This document shows, in pieces, positions 49,331-61,024 of a stretch of 64,000 bases of DNA. Within the stretch, counting starts at the first letter, position 1; every line of letters begins with the position of its first letter. The stretch is taken from the NCBI GenBank assembly GCA_947044405.1, contig CAMRHE010000359.1, positions 1,541,001-1,605,000 of the forward strand. Reading direction: 5' to 3'. Under the pieces are notes generated by a model. The model was not told the DNA's origin, made no database searches, and was given only the letters and a program-made list of their open reading frames with translations. A program made the translations under genes and the position numbers. This DNA is from Leptodactylus fallax (lineage: Eukaryota; Chordata; Amphibia; Anura; Leptodactylidae).

Positions 49331-50125
49331 CTTTTTAGTTTTTATTTTATGGCCTATTCCCCAAATGCCCTTTAAGGCTCTTGCTCATGAACATATTCCA
49401 GCTAAGAAATACAGTCCATGTGTCTGTAAGGGTGTGGTCCCCAATCCAAGTGTAGCCTATCGAAGTATGTATTTGTGAATTTTTATTAGAAGCTGGTAAT
49501 GTGGCATGTTTGTACATCAAAGGGTTAAAGTATATTCATGTACTGTCTTATACTGTTATTATCTTTATAGTCTTATATTATGGTGCTTGATTTGTGATTA
49601 ATGAGATTTCTTTTGTAGGACAAGGCTGCATCATGGAGATTTCAGAGCAAGAAATGTTCTTGTGACTTAAAGGCCTTGAGAGTGAGTCCCGGGTGAGACA
49701 TTTATCAGGTGATTGACATCAGATGCAGTCAGGTGCCCAGCGTATAAAAGTAGGATGGTTTTTGGCATCAAAGTGGTAGTGACACAGCAGAGGGTACAGG
49801 AAGACGCCAGGCAGAGTGATAGAACAGGTGAGGCAGACTGCAGCGTGACAAGTGCAGCGAGATCTCTAGGGAGACTGCTGTGAGAGACAAGTTAGAATAC
49901 AAGCAGCCGCAAAATAATCTGTGAGAGAAGGTATAGAAGAGCAAAATGTGCAGTATAGAGTATAGTACTAATAGGCAGAGAGAAAGGTATACAGCTGAAA
50001 GAGTCCTCCATTACAGTGTCCTCCACCTGCTTAACCCCACAGGTCCAGACCTTGACAATTTCTTTTCAGTTACATCCGTGCCAGCTGATAAACTGGGTTT
50101 ACCCTAAGCACCTATGTACTGGTTA

Positions 50126-50413
50126 GACCTCCTTCACACAACTGAACTTTTGAGCCACAATTGTGGTACGGACACATTAATTTCTATGGGCCCATACACG
50201 CAGATGTAGTTTTTGCAGCTGTGTGGACGGGCTATAGTGAAGAGCTGTAAAATATATAGCAAGTCTATACCCGCCCCTATTTGTACTTGTTCCACTCACT
50301 TCAATGTATAGGTTAGTGAAAAGCATGGATGATACATGGATACCAATCCGTGTGTCATCAGTGCCATTTTCACAGACCTATATACTGCACACTTCCATGT
50401 GAAGGAGGCCATA
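50126..50413. mobile_element. hAT-like MITE, relative of 44084-44405
   Basis: Starts AGACCTCCTTCACACAA and ends CATGTGAAGGAGGCC; contains TTTCTATGGGCCCATACAC. Confidence 0.65.
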
Positions 50414-50533
50414 GTATGGATGGGCTATTCATGTCATCACAAGAGACTCTTTCCAACTATAAGACAATAGCTTTCTGAATAGATTCCATGACAACAGAGA
50501 AATGCACAGGCAGTGTTGGACTGGGATGTCTAG

Positions 50534-50600
50534 GGCCCACCAGTGGAATTGTTTCAAGGGGCCCACCAGTGGAATTGTTTCAAGGGGCCCACCAGTGGTA
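50534..50600. repeat. 26-bp tandem repeat, 2.5 units
   Basis: GGCCCACCAGTGG recurs exactly every 26 bp (at about 50534, 50560 and 50586), inside the hAT. Confidence 0.9.
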
Positions 50601-50897
50601 CCAGGACCCCTACAGATCAATGGTAACAAGACAGGGCGGCTAAAGGTAATAACATGTCGGGAGCCATGCTGCTCACCTGCCATACGATGAGCACCACTGC
50701 ACTACCTAAACCCACTGGTACACCCTGTATGGCAAGTGAACAGCATAGCTCCTAGAATTGTTACCATTACCTGTTGCCACTCTGTCCTGGAAAAGCTGAT
50801 CTGCAGAGGTTCTGGCTGTTGTATCCCTGCAGATGTAATATTGATGGCCTATCCAAAGGACAGGCCATCAATATTATAAAGATGGATAAATCCTTAA

Positions 50898-51230
50898 AAG
50901 CGGTTGTCCAGGAATTGGAGCAACCCATATGCCGTGCAGGAGGTGTAAAATAAAAAATAAATAAAAAAGAATACTCACCTGTCCCCAGCGCTCTGTTGTC
51001 TGCCGCCAGTGTCCATTCAGTCTCGTGCCGGCGCCTCTTTCCTGGGAGTCCTGCACCTCATGTGACCGCTGAGACCAATTAGGATTTCTAGAAATGAGGC
51101 GCCGCCATGAGACCGAACAGACACAGGCAGGGGACAACAGGGTGTTGGGGACAGGTGAGTATGCTTTTTTTATTTTTACACCTCCCTGGTGGACGCCACA
51201 GTGGTTGCTCCAGTTTATGAACAACCTCTT
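50898..51230. mobile_element. Palindromic TTAA MITE
   Basis: TTAA at 50894-50897 and 51231-51234; ends AGCGGTTGTCCAGGAATTGG and a complementary AGTTTATGAACAACCTCTT. Centre GC-rich. Frames here are by-products. Confidence 0.8.
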
Positions 51231-51986
51231 TTAAGGGGTTGTCTGGGCCAAATTTTTTTATGATCTCTTCACTGGTCCCCTATACTGTATGGGGAACAGT
51301 GATGGAGCCCTTATATTGTGTGGGAGCAGTGATGGGGGCTAACATCCTGTGGTGGGGAGATTTAAACTGTGTGGGGCATATTAAAGGGGTTGTCCAGGGT
51401 TAATCTTTTTTATGGCCTATACTCAGGATACGCCATAAATACCTGATCGCTAGGGGCTGACACATGGCCCCATCAGCTGTACGGAGCCACTTCCGGCGCC
51501 CGTTCTGTACACAACACAGGTCCTGTCTGGATTCTAGTAGCAGGACCAGGTTGGCGCTGCCGCTTCTCCCCGGTTTTGCAATCCGGTTCTTAAAACCGGA
51601 TTGCAAAACTGGGGAGAACCTGGCTGCATCACTTATCTCTCCCCGCTCCTGCTCGCAGCTTCTCCTCTTCCCGCTTCAGCCTGGGCCCTGTGCATTGCGA
51701 TGACGTAATGCATGGCGTACAGGGGGCCCCCTGGCCAGGAGCAGGGATAGGTAAGTGATTAGGGACCTTACCACACCTCCACTGCCTATTATAAAAAAAA
51801 AAGCAGTGGCGGTCCGGTAGAGCCCCCTACTGGCATGGGACCCACTGGGGGATTCTCTGTGTACTTCTCAGTTATTCTATCCATAGGTCCAAGTATGCTC
51901 TCCCTGATATTGTATGAAAAATTATTAGATGAATTTCCTGTCTGTATAACATATAATAAACAAAAAACAAAATAAATCCTAATTAG

Positions 51987-52316
51987 GCTGTGTTCACACA
52001 GAGTTTTTTGGCAGCGGATTTTGACGTGGAATCCGCCTCAAAATCCACCTGAAAAAAATCCTCCCATTCATTTCAATGGGAGTCAGTGGCGTTTTTTTTC
52101 CTCTAGCAGCTTTTTTCCGCTAGTGGAAAAAAAAGTTACATGACCTATCTTGCCCGGCTCGAGCCGCGCTCCTGATTAAGCCCATTCATTCGGGCTTAGT
52201 CAGGAGCAGTTAGCCGCGACAGAATGCTGATGCACGGCATCGGAATCCCGTCACGGTTGACCGCAGCGAAGACTCCGGGGGCGGAAAATTTTCTGCCGTG
52301 TGAACACAACCTTATC
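51987..52316. mobile_element. hAT-like MITE (GGCTGTGTTCACAC ends)
   Basis: TAGGCTGTGTTCACACAG at the start and TGTGAACACAACCTTA at the end; contains CATTTCAATGGGAGTC. About 330 bp, no coding. Confidence 0.75.
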
Positions 52317-53328
52317 AGTAAATAGATATTTTGTCACATGTTTTCCAGTGTTCCCTATAGTAAATATTGCTATGAAGATAATAATTCTGATGGTCTATAT
52401 AGTAATACCTGTATAGAAGAATCCCCAAGCAGCAACTAAACCATGAATGTATTAAACTGCCCACATCATATAAAGGCTTTTTTAACTTTTGACAGTGTGC
52501 ATTAGATCATTTGCCTTTAATGGTACCACTATTGAAAAAAATCTATCAGAATGTTGATAGGTTTTTAGACTTGAATCTTCAGAGTTCATAGTTTTGTTGC
52601 TGCAGGAAGGATAGAAATGTTTGCAGGCTGAGATCTGAAGGAAAATGATTATTCTGATACCAGAATGGAAAGCTGTACCATGTGAGCAGATAAGACGAAG
52701 GGTAGGATAAGACTAACTGTTAAAGTTCAGAAACCCTATTTATTTTTCACTTGATAAAATACCCACAAGCTAAGAAGAGAATATGTTCTTGCATATACAA
52801 CAACAGCTATTTCACATAGATCATGAACTGTTTTGGGGGGGTTTTAAATGAAAAGCAAAATCACAATAATAAATGAAAATCAATGACTAAAATAATGGGC
52901 ATGTCCTCTATAGTTTATTTCCAGAGGCATAAGTTAAAGTTCTGGGCCCCAGTGTAAAATATATATCAAGAAGTGCCCCATATAATAGTGATGTAGTCAC
53001 ACAGGGCACTCAGGGTTCCCCATGGTGGGGGGGTCAAGTGTTCTGTCTTTTCCCTCCAGTGATTATGTATTTGTCACCTATCCTGTGAACAAATGTGACA
53101 ATTTGTAGTGATGAAACACACTTAATTTTACCAGTTTTCCAAAAATACATTTACAATAAGTAGAAAAACTCCTTTAAAGATTTAAAGCTATTCATTGGAA
53201 ACTAAGCCCTAAATAATAGATTTAGGTCAACCATAGTTTTGCAATTCATTTTTTCTTTGTTACTTAAGTATAAACAACAATGTAAAATATTATTTTAAAA
53301 TAATCAGTCACTATTTAAACTAAAAAAA
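52317..53328. other. Region downstream of HRH2
   Basis: Would hold the HRH2 3' UTR or an intron. A repeat-like piece (CCAGAGGCATAAGTTAAAG) lies near 52920. No clear polyadenylation site was chosen. Confidence 0.35.
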
Positions 53329-54444
53329 TTACCTTTCTGTAACATTTTTGATGAAAGGACTACATTCTTTTCCATTACTTTCTTGTAGGTTATGTGGCTT
53401 GTCCTCATGGATGCCCTGCATATCTTGTAGAGTTCGTTCTCCTGGACGTCGGATGTGAAGCAGGGTAAGAGGGGTTTCATTGCTAAGTGGACCCACACGC
53501 CTACAGTGGAGGAGGCGTTGATAGGCTGTACGGAAGTCTCTATTCAGAGCAGCATACAAAATTGGGTTAAGAGCTGAGTTGACATAGCCCAACCACAGAA
53601 CTATTAAGAAGGCTGTTTCATCAATTTCAGTGCCATTGACTCCTTGATATGTAAATACAGTGAAATAAGGGAACCAACAGATGATGAAGGCTCCCATTAC
53701 AGCTGCCAAAGTAACAGTAGCTTTATGTTCTCGAACGGTGGGTAGTGTTGGACTAACAGCATTGCAGCAATTGGCATGATTTATTCTCTTGGCTTGTTCT
53801 CTGGCGATCTTGAAGATCTTGTAGTACATAAGACACATTATGACCAAAGGAAGATAAAAAGTTAGTATGCCATCTACTAAAACATATTCTTTGTTCAGTT
53901 CAAGCTTACATTTTTCATTTCCATCTTCTCTAATATTTTGGATAGACGTATCATTTGTATTCCAGCCAAGGTGGATTGGAAGGAAAGAGACCATAAGAGA
54001 TACCACCCATATCACTCCCATAGCTATGGCTACACGACACGGAGTCACAAGCATGGAGTAGCGAAGAGGGGCAGTAACTCCATAGTAGCGATCCAGACTG
54101 ATCATGAAAAGATTTAGAATAGAGGCTGTGCACAGCATAACATCCAAGCTTGTATAAATATTGCAGAATGTAGATCCAAATGGCCATTCTTCATGAAACA
54201 CATTCAAGGCTGAAAAGGGCAGCACCAGAATACCCAACAGAAGGTCTGTAATAGCCAAAGAGACAATAAAACAATTTGTCATGCTTCGGAGCCGCCGATC
54301 AAATCCAACCGCTAGACATACCACCACATTGCCACATATGGTAATGATTATAATTAGAACCAGTATAACTCCAATGAGTACCTCATATAGGATAGTAAGT
54401 GAATTCTTCAGGTCGTCGTCGTCGTCACCCATGTCAGAACACAT
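53329..54444 (-). CDS. HRH2: Histamine H2 receptor, complete single-exon coding region
   Basis: Encodes a 371-residue seven-helix amine receptor; the mammalian protein (359 aa) couples histamine to Gs and cAMP at the plasma membrane. Numbering from the ATG at 54444: helices lie near 18-44, 56-78, 91-114, 137-158, 186-209, 243-265 and 276-297. Visible family marks are D67 (2.50), amine-binding D101 in [13 protein letters not shown] 118-120, the H2-specific pair D191 and T195 in [16 protein letters not shown] 256-259, NPILY 293-297, the C94-C179 disulfide pair and a likely palmitoylated C314. Sequons occur at N164 (loop 2) and N270 (loop 3), none before helix 1. The open frame extends eight codons upstream to a TTG, but the first ATG is at 54444; a second ATG at 54432 has better Kozak context (GACATGG). 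The C terminus (NVTER) resembles the mammalian ending, so the exon looks complete. Identification is from recognised family sequence. Confidence 0.96.
   Translation of the reverse strand: MCSDMGDDDDDLKNSLTILYEVLIGVILVLIIIITICGNVVVCLAVGFDRRLRSMTNCFIVSLAITDLLLGILVLPFSALNVFHEEWPFGSTFCNIYTSLDVMLCTASILNLFMISLDRYYGVTAPLRYSMLVTPCRVAIAMGVIWVVSLMVSFLPIHLGWNTNDTSIQNIREDGNEKCKLELNKEYVLVDGILTFYLPLVIMCLMYYKIFKIAREQAKRINHANCCNAVSPTLPTVREHKATVTLAAVMGAFIICWFPYFTVFTYQGVNGTEIDETAFLIVLWLGYVNSALNPILYAALNRDFRTAYQRLLHCRRVGPLSNETPLTLLHIRRPGERTLQDMQGIHEDKPHNLQESNGKECSPFIKNVTER
53331..53336 (-). promoter_or_regulatory. HRH2: Splice-donor-like site overlapping the HRH2 stop codon
   Basis: The last codons read GAA AGG TAA TTT, so AG|GTAATT forms a donor-like site spanning the final Arg codon and the stop. 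If spliced, the receptor would be extended by a downstream exon, as reported for a longer mammalian HRH2 isoform. No downstream exon was identified. Confidence 0.4.
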
Positions 54445-54859
54445 TACTTTGAATCTGGTGGTTCTCAAAATAGTTTTTATGATGTTGGTTTATGTTGGCA
54501 CAGAGGATCCTAATCGGTCATTGCTGAATATGTTTGGGGGTCCAGCAATGCAATATCAGCTATGCATTGCTGGACCCCTCTGGGATTTATTTGACTGATA
54601 GTATTTACTGACATGTAGATGCAAATCTGTTTTTCTCTGTATTTTATTCGCTAAAGTCAAGACAATTTGTAAAACGTAAGATTTTGTTTACTCTTCTACG
54701 TTTAGTAGTATTGACCATTTGTATTGCCATCCCGAAGCTCTCACTACCATAGATCATTCATAGCTGGCGGCAACAACATTTCTTTTTGCACTTGTAGAAG
54801 TCTCCAGTTTGCAGCATTTTTCTTCATTAGGAGGACAGTTGTGCGAAGACTTTAACAAC
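54445..54859 (-). other. HRH2: Probable 5' UTR part of the HRH2 coding exon, with splice acceptor
   Basis: Reading the minus strand, CTCATTTTTTTCAG ends at 54860 and would be a good splice acceptor, placing about 415 nt of 5' UTR in the coding exon before the ATG. Mammalian HRH2 also has an upstream non-coding exon. No upstream exon or promoter was identified here. The stretch includes a strong hairpin described separately. Confidence 0.45.
54537..54578. repeat. 16-bp perfect inverted repeat upstream of HRH2
   Basis: Arms 54537-54552 and 54563-54578 (GGGGTCCAGCAATGCA and its exact complement) flank a 10-nt loop. It would fold in the predicted HRH2 5' UTR. It could instead be the core of a decayed MITE; no target duplication was seen. 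Confidence 0.7.
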
Positions 54860-54860
54860 C

Positions 54861-57017
54861 TGAAAAAAATGAGTAAAAAAGTTAAAATAGAAAGAAGTAT
54901 TGTCTAAGCATGTGCATGTGACTTCTGTTATGTCACATCTGTCATGTTTTATCATCCAGTCTTATGTACAGATGTGTCCTCCTTTACCTTTCCTTTTGGC
55001 TCAAAATATCCCGACATGATCAGCTTTAAAAAGAAACAAAAACATTAACATTGCCCTGTTGGATGTTGAGGAGTAAACTGAAGTTTGTCTTTTTAAGACT
55101 GTTCATCTTGTGCTAATCTTCTCAGGATATTTTGGGTCAACAGGAAAGATAAAGAAGGACATATCTGTAGGTTGACAATTGTTTCTCGAATATTTATGGA
55201 AATATATAGGATTCCTGTGTAAAATGCTGATCCAGTCTGGTCGACAGGAAGGACGTTTTTCTTTTATAGCTGATTAGCTCATGCCTTATGTATTTTACAT
55301 GCAGTATATAGACAGATAGATAGATTTCAGTATATGTCAGAATCAATGGGTATTGATCATATGCCAGTGATAAAATGGAATAGGAAATAATTAGCATATG
55401 TCCACATGCTGCAGAATTATTGCAGAAATGTGAATGTCCGATTCAACTGAAAATGTGTGGCTAAAAATCCATTCCATATTGTACATATACCATAAATGAA
55501 GTTGTTTCTTCAGCATGTGCACAGATTTTTTTTAAACGTAAATACTGTACATCTTTAGGCTTATAACAGTGAAAAATTGACATGTGACAGCATTTTTCTG
55601 AATGGCTGTCACATGACTGTCTTTAAAGCAATTACAGTGAATGGGTGTACTCACATGTCTATTTTTTTTTTTTTTTTGATGGACCGTTAGGAAGCATCGG
55701 TCAAAAAACAAAACAAAAAAAACTTGCTTTATTTTTGTCTGTTTTGCCGCATACAAAAACAGTGTAAATATCTCCCTACTCTATAGGTTTTAAATAGCTC
55801 TGCGATTTCAGTTCAAAAAACAGCAGTCACATGCTCCTTTTTCACTGGTATGTGAATAAAGGCAAAAACAGACCAATGCATTTTCATGGACCTAATGTAA
55901 CAGTTATGTGAATAAAGCCTAAGGCCACATGCGCTGTGAGTTCACATTGGGTTAGCTGTGGCAGAATCACCTTTGGTTGCTGTGAAGTACATTACAAGTA
56001 TCATGGGCAGAATTTCAAAAACTCCATTATATACACTGCAGAAAAAATCCAAAGTCCAAAGTGTCTTCTGCTTCAGTATCTCAAATACAGCAGTAATTCA
56101 GTCTACACTACAGACCATGTAGCCTTAGTCTAAGCCCTTCTTTTATATCCACATTTTTAAAGAACAAATCAGGAGTAGACTTAAGAAAGAGAAGTAGCTT
56201 ATCCATAGCCATAAAGAAAATATAAATATAGCCATAAAATATATTCTGTGTTTGTTTCACTCCTAGTTTTTGATTAGAAAAATACTGATCCAGTACTGAA
56301 GTGTTCATGATGTCTACTGGGATATAATTACGTATGCTGTTCAGCTTACTGCTTCCATGCTTACCAGATGAATAATATTCTACTTTCCCTCATACATAAT
56401 GAACTATGCATAATAATTCTTATTCTTATTTGCTGTCCTTTATTGCTACTTTTATTACTTCTTCTATTATTACTCTATTGATATTCCTTTCATCTGTGTT
56501 TCTGTAATGACTACCCTTACAAGATAAACTTCCTACAGTTCCCTCCGTATTTAAAGCTTCCAGTAATACCTTATATTTGCATTCTCTCTGTAAGGAGTCA
56601 CATGGGTAAGAGCGGCAGATGTGGATTACAGAGCGTGACAGGCAGGTTCTCCAGACTTTAATTTATATGTATTTTAAGTAGTGCATATCTATTATAATGT
56701 GTATAAAGAAGGATTGACTATATTGTCTGTGGTACAGATGAAGATATATGTACAGTAGATATAGTACAGAAATCTCTCAGAACACAATTAGAGCACAATT
56801 AGTGTAATCCATCATATGTCTGTGCACTGTATAGTGCCACGCTGTTTGACTAGTACGAATATGCTGTTGTTTCTTAGCTAATTACTTACAATTAACAAAC
56901 ATGAAACGAAAAGACTGAAGAAATTATCCTTTAATTAAAAAGAAGCACATTTAGGCTATGCCCAGAGGGGACTTACTCAAAGTGAGTTAGGCGGTGCAAT
57001 TTTACAGGGAAACCATA
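54861..57017. other. Region upstream of HRH2
   Basis: Expected to be intron or flank. AT-rich; MITE-like pieces near 55560-55770. No upstream exon or promoter identified. Confidence 0.35.
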
Positions 57018-57120
57018 GTGGTAGCCAGTGGCGTAACTAGGAATGGCTGGGCCCCAAGGCGAACATTTGACATGGGGCCCCCCCCAAGCCGCCGCCCCCC
57101 CCCCCCCCCCCACACACAAA

Positions 57121-57463
57121 CCGCATTCCTGCGCACACTATTATGCCCCATAGTGGCCCCTGCACACGGTATTATGTCCCATAGTGGCCCCTGCACACAG
57201 TAGTTTGCCCCATAGTGGCCCCTGCACACAGTAGTTTACCCCATAGTGGCCCCTGCACACAGTAGTTTGCCCCATAGTAGCCCCTGCACACAGTATTATT
57301 CCCCATAGTGGCCCCTGCACACACTATTATTCCCCATAGTGGCCCCTGCACACAGTAGTTTGCCCCATAGTGGCCCCTGCACACACTATTATTCCCCATA
57401 GTGGCCCCTGCACACAGTATTATTCCCCATAGTGGCCCCTGCACACAGTATTATGCCCCATTG
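57121..57463. repeat. 31-bp minisatellite, about 11 units
   Basis: ATAGTGG recurs at 57150, 57181, 57212, 57243, 57274, 57305, 57336, 57367, 57398 and 57429, exactly 31 bp apart; the unit core is CCCCATAGTGGCCCCTGC. The open frames across it (minus 57172-57444, with repeated CRGHYG) come from the repetition. Confidence 0.95.
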
Positions 57464-57484
57464 TGGACCACCCATGGACGATTA

Positions 57485-57520
57485 TTATACTCTGGGGTCT
57501 TTTCAGACCCCAGAGTATAA
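57485..57520. repeat. Hairpin TTATACTCTGGGGTC, copy in hAT
   Basis: 15-bp exact arms (57485-57499, 57506-57520) and a 6-nt loop. The same hairpin is at 37886-37921 and, altered in both arms, at 57780-57815. Confidence 0.9.
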
Positions 57521-57779
57521 TGATCGGAGACCCAGGGGAGGAGAGAAACATAGAAAACACTGCAACTTACCTCTTCCTCACTCCAGTGCACTCCCGTGCG
57601 CTACTTCGGCCATCTTCAATGTTGGACCGGATCTCGCGCGATCCAGGCCGGCGTCGCGATGCATAATGACGTCGGCTGACGTCTGGGACGTCACCAAACA
57701 GGCCCAAAGCCTGCAGAGCGGCGGAGAGGTGAGTTACAGTGTTTTTTATGTTCGCTCACCTCCCCTGGGCCCCCGATCG

Positions 57780-57815
57780 TTATACTCCGGGGTCTCAAAA
57801 GACCCCGGAGTATAA
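57780..57815. repeat. Hairpin, arm-paired variant
   Basis: Arms TTATACTCCGGGGTC and its exact complement. Compared with the other copies, one T:A pair of the stem is C:G, changed in both arms. Confidence 0.9.
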
Positions 57816-58268
57816 TGATAGCAGGGATTGTGGGGTTCGCGGTAGCGACTGCCACAGGGCTCCGGGCCCCGTAATGTTCCGGGCCCTGTGGCAGTCGCTA
57901 CCACTGCTACCCCGGTAGCTACGCCCCTGGTGGTAGCATACCATTTACATGCAGCAAGTAAGATACTACATTGTAAATTGAAATCATAGCTGTAGAGTAC
58001 CATCTTACCAAATCTCATCTACATGCCAGGAGTAAAACCAGAGGGTGCAAACTTCCCTAAGTGTCTTCAACTTGCAGCTTGTCAGTTGATGCTGCGGGTT
58101 TACCCCATGCAATAAAAAGGGGTTGAAAGCAGCAGAAGATCTGCAGTGATTCCTACAGGAATGCTTCCACAAAAACCACCCCATTTCAGGCAACTTAAAA
58201 AAAATCCCCACAAAAAACTCAGGACAGAAATTCATCAGCAAAGTCATCTGGAGTGGATGCACACTTAA

Positions 58269-58762
58269 AGGGGTATTCCCATGAACATAACCATTTTTAA
58301 ATTTGGAGATAATTAAAAGTTAAAATTTTTTGCAAATATAAGTAATTAAACATTTTGCAGAGTTTTAAAGATTTTCTCTAAATATCCTGTGGTCACAAAT
58401 TGTTGTCTTGATCGGTTGCCACTGGATACAACCACGAATGCAGGAACTTTCTAAGGTCAGAAAATCAGCTATGATTTACTTATAGTGGCTGGGATATCTT
58501 CTGATACATGTAGTGTCCCTGCCTGATAACCCAGCTACAATAAGAAAATCATGGCTGGGTTCCTGACAAGTCCCAGACCATAGAAAGTTTCTGCATTTGT
58601 GGTCGTATCCATTGGCAACCAATCAAGACAACAGATGTTACCATTAAGATAGTTAGAGAAAATCTTTAAAACTCTGCAGAATTTTAAAATACTTATATTT
58701 GCAAAAATGTTTAACTTTTAGTTATTTACAAATATAGATATGATGTTCATGGGAATACCCCT
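58269..58762. mobile_element. Palindromic TTAA MITE, best-preserved copy of its family
   Basis: AGGGGTATTCCCATGAACAT and its complement at the ends, TTAA at 58265-58268 and 58763-58766. About 494 bp, self-complementary for most of its length. Confidence 0.92.
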
Positions 58763-58839
58763 TTAAGGAAAATTACTGAAGCAGCTGCTGCATGAGTTTT
58801 TCCAGCAAAAACACCCAGCCATTAATAATCATTATTTTA

Positions 58840-59018
58840 AGAGTAGCTTTTTTTGCTGCAGATTTTGCTGGTCAAAGCCAGAAGTGGATTGAGCAGAAGA
58901 TAGAAGTATAAGAGCTTCCTATATATTTCCTACTCCTTTTGTAGCCATTCTTGACTTTGGCTCAAAAAAACGCAAGAAAAAAAAAGCTAAGTTTCCGCAA
59001 CATGGGGCCTCAGCCTTA
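58840..59018. mobile_element. Short MITE, left end incomplete
   Basis: Right end TGGGGCCTCAGCCTTA; body TCAAAGCCAGAAGTGGATTG and CTTTTGTAGCCATTCTTG match 60900-60975. Confidence 0.75.
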
Positions 59019-59249
59019 GGCCTCTTACAGAAGACCATGGCAGAGATCAGTGTGCTAATTATGTTTTTATGGATAGCACACTGACCCATTCATTTCTATG
59101 GGCCCATACACATGACCGTGAATTACACAGTCCCGTTTGTGGGTCGACAGTCTGGGTCGCAAAATAGGACAGGAATAGGACCTATTCTATATTTTGCAGC
59201 CCTGCTTCTGTGGCTCCATTATTTTTTTTGCTGTCCACAGCTCTGTTGC

Positions 59250-60838
59250 AGAGAAATTCAGAATTTTAAAAATAAGCAAATTTGGTGAAAAGGGCTTCAC
59301 AGGCATTTAATCTGCAGTTTGGGCTTTGGTAAGCGATGCAGATTACACGCCCCTAAAGCCCTCCAAGGTACACCCACCAGAAGATGTAGGACAGTCCTCT
59401 GTACTGGCTTGCCTTTCGGAAAATCATTGGCAAGCATGATACACAATACTGCACATGTCTGATGATGTCAGAGTGCACCCGAAGTGCTGAGCTGTGAAGG
59501 AAATCCCTCCGTTCTGGCTCGGCTTTTGAAAAACCATTGGCAATTGCAGTATACACTACTGCGCATGTCTGGAGACATCAAAGTGCACCCGGAAGCACTG
59601 TACTGCGACGCTTTCGGGTGCACTTGGGCATCATCGGGCATTTGCAGTAGTATGTACTGTGCTAGCTGAAGGTTTTCTAAACTGTATCTCAAGCCCTGCA
59701 AGGTACTGTGTGTATCTTTTATATGCTATTTTGTGCTGACAGACTCCCTTTAAGTACAGTTGTCTATGGGGAGACAAAGTAAGCAAAATGCTCTAAAATT
59801 CTGACACAAATTTCACCAAAAAATACCAATATATTTTTTGCTGTAACCTATGCCAGTGTGATCATTTGGACCAGTAAATTGGTGTAAATAATAAGTGCAG
59901 GACGAAATTGGTGTGAAAAAAGACTACAGTTGTGGTGACAGTAGCGTTACTGGAGGTTGTAGGCCTTCCTGAATAGGTGAGTCTTCAAGGTTTTCTTGAA
60001 GCTTGTGATTGTGGGGGACAGTCTTTTGTGTCGTGGTAGTGAATTCCAGAGTGCAAATGCGACAAACTGGAGTTTAAAGAGCTGCAAACCCAAGCTTTGG
60101 AACTTTTTATCCCAGATATGTGATATAATCTACTCATTACAGTAGTGCAATTAAAAACTACATGCAGTTCTTCAGCAGAAAAGCGCTGTGCAAACTCAGC
60201 CTTGCTGACAAGAGAAAGCATTGGCAGCCCAGGGACTGAATGCAGCTATAGCTGCTTCCCGATACATTGTGTGGCACCAACCTAGATGTATTCAATTGTG
60301 AATAGATTTGGTGCAATTTTTGCCTTTCTTAGTTTCATACTAAATGCAAGACAGTATTTTTAAATTTCCCGGTATGTGCTTTGTTTCTTCTGCAAACTAG
60401 CACTCTGCTCTTCCTTTTTTGATGTAGAGGAAGGAGAATCAATTGTACGATGGAAAGAAGGGAAGATTTTCTAATGAGCTTATTTCCAAGCTTTTCACGA
60501 ATGGAATCGAGCTCTTTAATCATGTGTGCCTGGAACACAATGTCATTATTACAGACAAGCAGGTGGATTGTAATAGTGCCAAATGCCTTCATTTATGCAG
60601 TTGGGGAACTGTATCTCAGCCAAATGAGGTACCCAAAGTCCACTAACACACGCTATTTCAATGAACATATCTCAATTTATAACACGTATAATGTGGCAGA
60701 TATAATTTTTATACAAATCATGTAATATCTACACAATAATTTTTTTGTTAAAACGAAGGATAATTTTCCAAATTTTACCATATTTCTACATACTATCATG
60801 CTACTAATATTTCACTTGCAAGGTCTTTTGACTGTCTT
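59250..60838. other. Intergenic block with repeat pieces
   Basis: 59280-59755 is a palindromic TTAA-type repeat (right end GACAGACTCCCTTTAA; paired words CATTGGCAA and TTGGCAATTGCAGTA). 59940-60090 is a dispersed repeat. The remainder has no recognised feature. Confidence 0.4.
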
Positions 60839-60839
60839 T

Positions 60840-61024
60840 GTAAGGCTGAGGCCCCATTTTATGGAAATGCAGCTTTTTGTTTCAGACTTTTCTGCGGTTT
60901 TTTGAGCCAAAGCCAGGAGTGGATTGAGCAGAAAGTAGAAGTATACGACCTTCCCATTCCTTTTGTAGCCATGCAGCAAAATCTGCAAAAAAAGTAGCAT
61001 TTTCGCAATATGGGGCCTCAGCCT
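60840..61024. mobile_element. Short MITE (AAGGCTGAGGCCCCA ends)
   Basis: AAGGCTGAGGCCCCA at the start, TGGGGCCTCAGCCTA at the end; 185 bp; family of 14223-14441 and 58840-59018. Confidence 0.8.

Larger units (their letters stand above)
50512..51875. repeat. hAT repeat with embedded TTAA repeats
   Basis: CAGTGTTGGACTGGGATG at 50512 is the start of a common hAT; GGGACCCACTGGGGGATTC at about 51838 resembles its other end. Between them lie a palindromic TTAA MITE (50898-51230, TTAA on both sides), a directly adjacent start TTAAGGGGTTGTCTGGG, another at about 51383, and a hairpin at 51568-51612. Boundaries are approximate. Confidence 0.5.
57026..57929. mobile_element. hAT element with 8-bp target duplication and minisatellite
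   Basis: Starts CAGTGGCGTAACTA and ends TAGCTACGCCCCTG; GTGGTAGC is duplicated at 57018-57025 and 57930-57937. It holds a 31-bp minisatellite, two copies of a strong hairpin and GC-rich DNA, but no recognisable transposase. A partial relative lies at 37680-37925. Confidence 0.9.

Noticed and set aside
53867..54598. Plus-strand frames across HRH2
   Set aside because: Antisense to a strongly recognised GPCR.
57002..57444. Minus-strand frames with repeated GHYGANYCVQGP-like peptides
   Set aside because: Translation of a 31-bp minisatellite; three frames rotate with the repeat and no gene is implied.
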